A DNA stretch of 34,725 nt from DATBGZ01 sp036557785 (GTDB lineage Bacteria > Actinomycetota > Actinomycetes > Mycobacteriales > Micromonosporaceae). The notes below the pieces were generated by a model. It searched no databases, had not been told where the DNA came from, and was given only the letters and a program-made list of their open reading frames with translations. The position numbers were made by a program, and so were the translations under genes. Shown in pieces: positions 32,122 to 34,725 of the stretch (within the stretch, counting starts at the first letter, position 1; the number at the start of each line of letters is the position of its first letter). The stretch spans positions 1 through 34,725 of the forward strand of contig DATBGZ010000031.1 of assembly GCA_036557785.1 (NCBI GenBank), written 5' to 3'.

Positions 32122-32858
32122 TCGTAGGCCGACCGCGCACGCCCATCCTCGGGGGCGCCGACCGTCCAGTAGACCCGGTTGTACTCATCGAGCTCGAGCT
32201 CGCCGTCGGTGCCAACGCGGTAGGTGGTGACGCCGCAGTTCTTCGGCGGATCGTCCCGCAGGAGCTGGGCGACCTTGCCGTACTCCCACCGCTCCAGGAC
32301 GAAGCGCAGACAGCGGATCGTGCCCCCGTGGGCGACCACGAGCACCCGCTGTCCAGGCCGCTCGCGGTAGAGCATGGACAGGAACGTGTCCACGCGGGAG
32401 GAGACGTCGGCGAGGCTCTCTCCACCGGGCGGCCGGGAGAAGAAGCCGCCGAAGGTCTGCCAGTACTCCTCGAGCCAGGGGAACGCGGAGGCCGCCTCGG
32501 CCTCGGTCATGTCGTAGGTGTAGCCCGGGTCGCGCTCCCGAATGTAGAGATTTCTCTCAATTGGAGTGCGCGCCCGCTCGTCGTCGCTGTAGGCGGAGAG
32601 CAGCGCCTGGGCCGTCTGTTCCGTCCGGGTGTACCCGGAGGTGTAGACGCAGTCGAAGACCCCGAACCGCTTCCGTACGGCCTCGCCCGTCTGGCGCGCC
32701 TGCTCGTGTCCGGCGTCGGTGAGCTCCATCTGATGGTCGGGCGTGCCGCGGACGACTCGGCGAGCCGCGTCGTCGGCGAAGTAGACCGTGTCCTTCTTGA
32801 TCTGATTACGGATCGACTCTGCATGCCGGACGATCACCAGCAGCGCCGGTCGACGCAC
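32115..32858 (-). CDS. Histidine phosphatase (phosphoglycerate-mutase superfamily)
   Basis: 247-residue phosphatase. The phosphohistidine motif RHAES has Arg11 and His12; Arg78 lies in SGYTRTEQTA, and the second catalytic His177 is in VVAHGGT. A large helical insert (about 85-145, including ERDPGYTYDMTEAEAA) makes it longer than the usual 200-residue members. No cofactor-dependent mutase features were seen, so a general phosphatase is more likely than a glycolytic mutase; the substrate is unknown. It converges with DUF397 and overlaps its end by 7 bp. The upstream region holds a 14-bp palindrome. Confidence 0.92.
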   Translation of the reverse strand: MRRPALLVIVRHAESIRNQIKKDTVYFADDAARRVVRGTPDHQMELTDAGHEQARQTGEAVRKRFGVFDCVYTSGYTRTEQTAQALLSAYSDDERARTPIERNLYIRERDPGYTYDMTEAEAASAFPWLEEYWQTFGGFFSRPPGGESLADVSSRVDTFLSMLYRERPGQRVLVVAHGGTIRCLRFVLERWEYGKVAQLLRDDPPKNCGVTTYRVGTDGELELDEYNRVYWTVGAPEDGRARSAYDQ

Positions 32859-32879
32859 TGTCTCTCCCCCTCACCCCGT

Positions 32880-32893
32880 GGGCCACGTGGCCC
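32880..32893. promoter_or_regulatory. 14-bp perfect palindrome upstream of the phosphatase
   Basis: GGGCCACGTGGCCC lies 22 bp upstream of the phosphatase ATG, in the 154-bp gap before the GlsB-type gene. It is a candidate operator or a GC-rich hairpin in the leader. Confidence 0.35.
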
Positions 32894-32982
32894 GGCTGGA
32901 CCGCCGGCCTCCATTCAACCCGAAGCCGGATCCGGGCGGTTCAGCCGAGTGTCGTTACCGACCTTCCGGGCCCGACCGTGGG

Positions 32983-32988
32983 TACGGT
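32983..32988 (+). promoter_or_regulatory. Likely -10 hexamer of the GlsB/YeaQ-type gene
   Basis: TACGGT fits TAnnnT, 24 bases before ATG 33013. It leaves a short leader holding GAAGGGAG, a ribosome-binding site. Confidence 0.5.
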
Positions 32989-33012
32989 GTGCCCGGCGAA
33001 GGGAGCCAAGCG

Positions 33013-33369
33013 ATGGACTTCAGCGACATCCTCGGTGCGATCATCGTGGGCGCGATCGTCGGCGTGCTGGGACGGCTGGTCTTGCCGGGCAAGCAGAACA
33101 TCGGCAAGTTCGTGACCCTGCTCATCGGCGTGGCGGCGGCGTTCCTCGGCACCTGGGTGGCTACCCGGCTGCACCTGGACGACAAGGCCCCGCAGAAGTT
33201 GTGGTTCCTGCGCTGGGACTGGCTGGTGCTCGGGATCCAGGTCGGGCTCGCCGCCATCGGCACCGCGCTCGCGGCGCTGATCGCGCACTCGCGGGTCGCC
33301 TCCGACGCCCCGGCGAAGAAGGCGCCGGCCCGCAAGACCGCCTCACGCAAGGCGCGAGCGGGCGCGTAG
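33013..33369 (+). CDS. GlsB/YeaQ/YmgE-type small membrane protein
   Basis: 118 residues with three hydrophobic segments and an Ala/Lys/Arg tail (PAKKAPARKTASRKARAG). The first segment has GAIIVGAIVGVLGRLVLPGK, the usual glycine-rich pattern of the transglycosylase-associated/GlsB family, which is often stress-induced. GAAGGGAG precedes ATG 33013; a longer start at 32878 would include non-conserved sequence. The biochemical role is not known. Confidence 0.82.
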   Translation: MDFSDILGAIIVGAIVGVLGRLVLPGKQNIGKFVTLLIGVAAAFLGTWVATRLHLDDKAPQKLWFLRWDWLVLGIQVGLAAIGTALAALIAHSRVASDAPAKKAPARKTASRKARAGA

Positions 33370-33461
33370 CAGTACGGCACGAAATGCCCGGCCCACGCGG
33401 CGGTGGCGCGGCATCGTCATGATGGAGCGCACTGTCCGTGGCGACCGGGAGGGCGATCCGC

Positions 33462-33830
33462 ATGCCGCACTGGAGCTGGACCAATGCCATCCCGGTCTGG
33501 GCCTGGATCGGGTTGGGAGTCCTCGCCGCGCTCATCGCTCTCGTCACGCTCGTGGGCACGATCAGGCTTCTCGTGAAGCTGTTCCGCCTGCACCGGCACC
33601 TCGACGAGTTGCCCACGGCCGGCAAGGTGGCGTTCTGGGGCTCGCTGATCTACACGATCTTCCCGTTTGACCTGCTGCCCGACCCGATCTACCTCGACGA
33701 CATGGCGGTGCTCGGCACCGCCGTGGTCGTCCTGACCCGGTTGTGGCGCAAGCGGCACGGCAACGTACCCGTACCGCACGGACGCAAGGCCCTGCCCGCC
33801 GAACGGTCGGACACGACTATCCCTCGATAA
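33462..33830 (+). CDS. YkvA-like (DUF1232) membrane protein
   Basis: 122 residues. One hydrophobic segment near the N-terminus (WAWIGLGVLAALIALVTLVG) is followed by HLDELPTAGKVAFWG and the DUF1232 core SLIYTIFPFDLLPDPIYLDD, a pattern diagnostic of this family. The C-terminus is a basic loop (LWRKRHGN). Function unknown. ATG 33462 has GGGAGG nine bases upstream; GTG 33438 lacks a ribosome-binding site. Runs in the same direction as the GlsB-type gene, with a 92-bp gap. Confidence 0.85.
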   Translation: MPHWSWTNAIPVWAWIGLGVLAALIALVTLVGTIRLLVKLFRLHRHLDELPTAGKVAFWGSLIYTIFPFDLLPDPIYLDDMAVLGTAVVVLTRLWRKRHGNVPVPHGRKALPAERSDTTIPR

Positions 33831-33920
33831 GGCAGCGCCGGTTTGTCGGACACTGTCCCGGTTTGCGCGCAACGTTGTGAGTGATAAACGACTATTGCTG
33901 GCGCTACGGGCGAGCCCGCA

Positions 33921-33926
33921 TAGCCT
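33921..33926 (+). promoter_or_regulatory. -10 hexamer of lipoprotein gene (leaderless)
   Basis: TAGCCT followed by seven bases and ATG 33934; no ribosome-binding site is present. Confidence 0.5.
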
Positions 33927-33933
33927 CACGGAC

Positions 33934-34638
33934 ATGCGTCGCACTCTTCTGCTCCCCATCGCCGCGGCCACGTTCGCGGTCCTGCTCACGGCAGCCGCCT
34001 GTGGCGGCAAGTCCACGCCCATCGCCGGGCCGACGGACGGCGCAACCGCGACCCCGACCGGCGACGGAACGATCAGCCCGGGCACGCCCACACCGAGCGT
34101 CGAGACCGTCACGGTGACCGTCACCTCGACGAGTGGCGGCGGCGGATCCTGGCCAGCACATGAGGACTGCATCAACTACAACCCGAACAACCTGACGCTC
34201 GACCCCGACAACGGGGCTTTCGTCGTCCACGACGGCAGCAAGGAGATCATCCGCGTCTACGACGACCAGAACGGCACCGCCGACAAGGCGCTCGCCCTGG
34301 CCAAGCACTTCAAGACGGTCTGCTTCATCGGGCGCGGCAACACGCGCGACCCCCTCGACGACGACTACATCTTCGAGTACTGGAAGAACAAGTCCGGCAT
34401 CAACAGCTCGCTGCTCTACACCGAGGACGACTGCGGCTCGTACAACCGAAGCAACCTCACGGTGGACGACGCGGGTGACGCCGGCTGGCGGGTGAAGGAC
34501 CACGACAACGTATTGCAGATGTTCGACACGAAGGCCGAGGCCAACGACGGCAAGATCGTGCTCTCCAAGTACAGCCAGATCTGCCGGATCTCGTCGGAGA
34601 CGCCGGACGGCGGTCCGTGGAACATCAGCTATGCCTGA
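33934..34638 (+). CDS. Lipoprotein with a duplicated two-cysteine domain
   Basis: 234 residues. The signal peptide ends in lipobox TAAAC (Cys23), followed by a Thr/Pro/Gly linker (about 24-72). The rest consists of two copies of an unnamed domain. Copy one (79-132) runs DCINYNPNNLTLD ... KTVCFIGR; copy two (167-219) runs DCGSYNRSNLTVD ... SQICRIS. Each has cysteines 50-51 residues apart, likely disulfide-bonded. A linker with DDDYIFEYWK joins them. I do not recognise a named family or function. The protein should sit on the outer membrane face. A longer start at 33877 is unlikely, since the signal peptide begins at ATG 33934. Confidence 0.88.
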   Translation: MRRTLLLPIAAATFAVLLTAAACGGKSTPIAGPTDGATATPTGDGTISPGTPTPSVETVTVTVTSTSGGGGSWPAHEDCINYNPNNLTLDPDNGAFVVHDGSKEIIRVYDDQNGTADKALALAKHFKTVCFIGRGNTRDPLDDDYIFEYWKNKSGINSSLLYTEDDCGSYNRSNLTVDDAGDAGWRVKDHDNVLQMFDTKAEANDGKIVLSKYSQICRISSETPDGGPWNISYA

Positions 34639-34682
34639 CGAAGCGTCCGCCCACTTCATCTAGTTGCATTCCTGAACGCAGC

Positions 34683-34725
34683 GTCGGGTCCAGCATGTCG
34701 CGGGTTGCGCCGTGCTGGACCCGAC
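34683..34725 (+). terminator. 13-bp inverted repeat after the lipoprotein gene
   Basis: GTCGGGTCCAGCA (34683-34695) and TGCTGGACCCGAC (34713-34725) are perfect complements with a 17-base loop. The window ends at the stem, so a T-tract cannot be checked. Confidence 0.6.

Overview
The window is high-GC DNA (about 70% GC by eye) from a filamentous-type actinobacterium. The clues are GTG starts, a homodimeric-type AceE, the actinobacterial fatty-acid locus with a PucR-type regulator (FasR) ahead of fabD-fabH-acpP-fabF, a DUF3145 gene, and an XRE/DUF5753 plus DUF397 pair. The last is typical of Streptomycetales, Micromonosporales, Pseudonocardiales and relatives. Genus cannot be fixed from the sequence alone. 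I see no rRNA, tRNA, CRISPR array, transposase or phage gene; this looks like chromosomal core plus mild accessory content.

Layout. 1-1050 (-): N-terminal 350 codons of aceE. 1302-4086: YjbQ-family gene, aldo/keto reductase and an L,D-transpeptidase lipoprotein. 4464-7851: gltX, a MarR-type regulator and FasR. 8081-13280 (+): fabD, fabH, acpP, fabF and an AccD-type carboxyltransferase, i.e. the malonyl-ACP supply and elongation core of FAS II. 13285-15376 (-): a GH3 beta-N-acetylhexosaminidase and DUF3145. 15801-16913 (+): an unrecognised 112-residue protein ending in a strong terminator, then a DedA membrane protein. 16905-21773 (-): GH20 hexosaminidase, CDF metal exporter, OmpR-type regulator and sensor kinase. 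21870-26677: a MaoC hydratase (+) facing a minus-strand set of SDR, two acyl-CoA dehydrogenases and an MFS transporter, probably acyl-CoA oxidation. 26789-28971 (-): an UPF0718-type permease overlapping a TIGR03943-type protein. 29118-30035 (+): homocysteine S-methyltransferase. 30187-32121: XRE/DUF5753 regulator, inverted DUF6232 membrane protein, DUF397 protein. 32115-34638: histidine phosphatase, GlsB/YeaQ-type and YkvA-type small membrane proteins, and a lipoprotein with a duplicated cysteine-pair domain.

Most notable points: (1) FabD has a 21-bp in-frame duplication at its nucleophile elbow and a fused C-terminal biotinyl/lipoyl-like domain with Gln where the modified Lys should be. (2) Near-perfect in-frame tandem repeats occur in the GH20 gene (4 x 27 bp), the GH3 gene (4 x 15 bp) and the TIGR03943 gene (3 x 15 bp). 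(3) At least six genes have a TAnnnT hexamer 6-8 nt before the start codon, suggesting leaderless mRNAs. (4) The XRE/DUF5753 - DUF6232 - DUF397 island has a repeat-bearing divergent control region. (5) The last lipoprotein carries two copies of a domain I cannot name.
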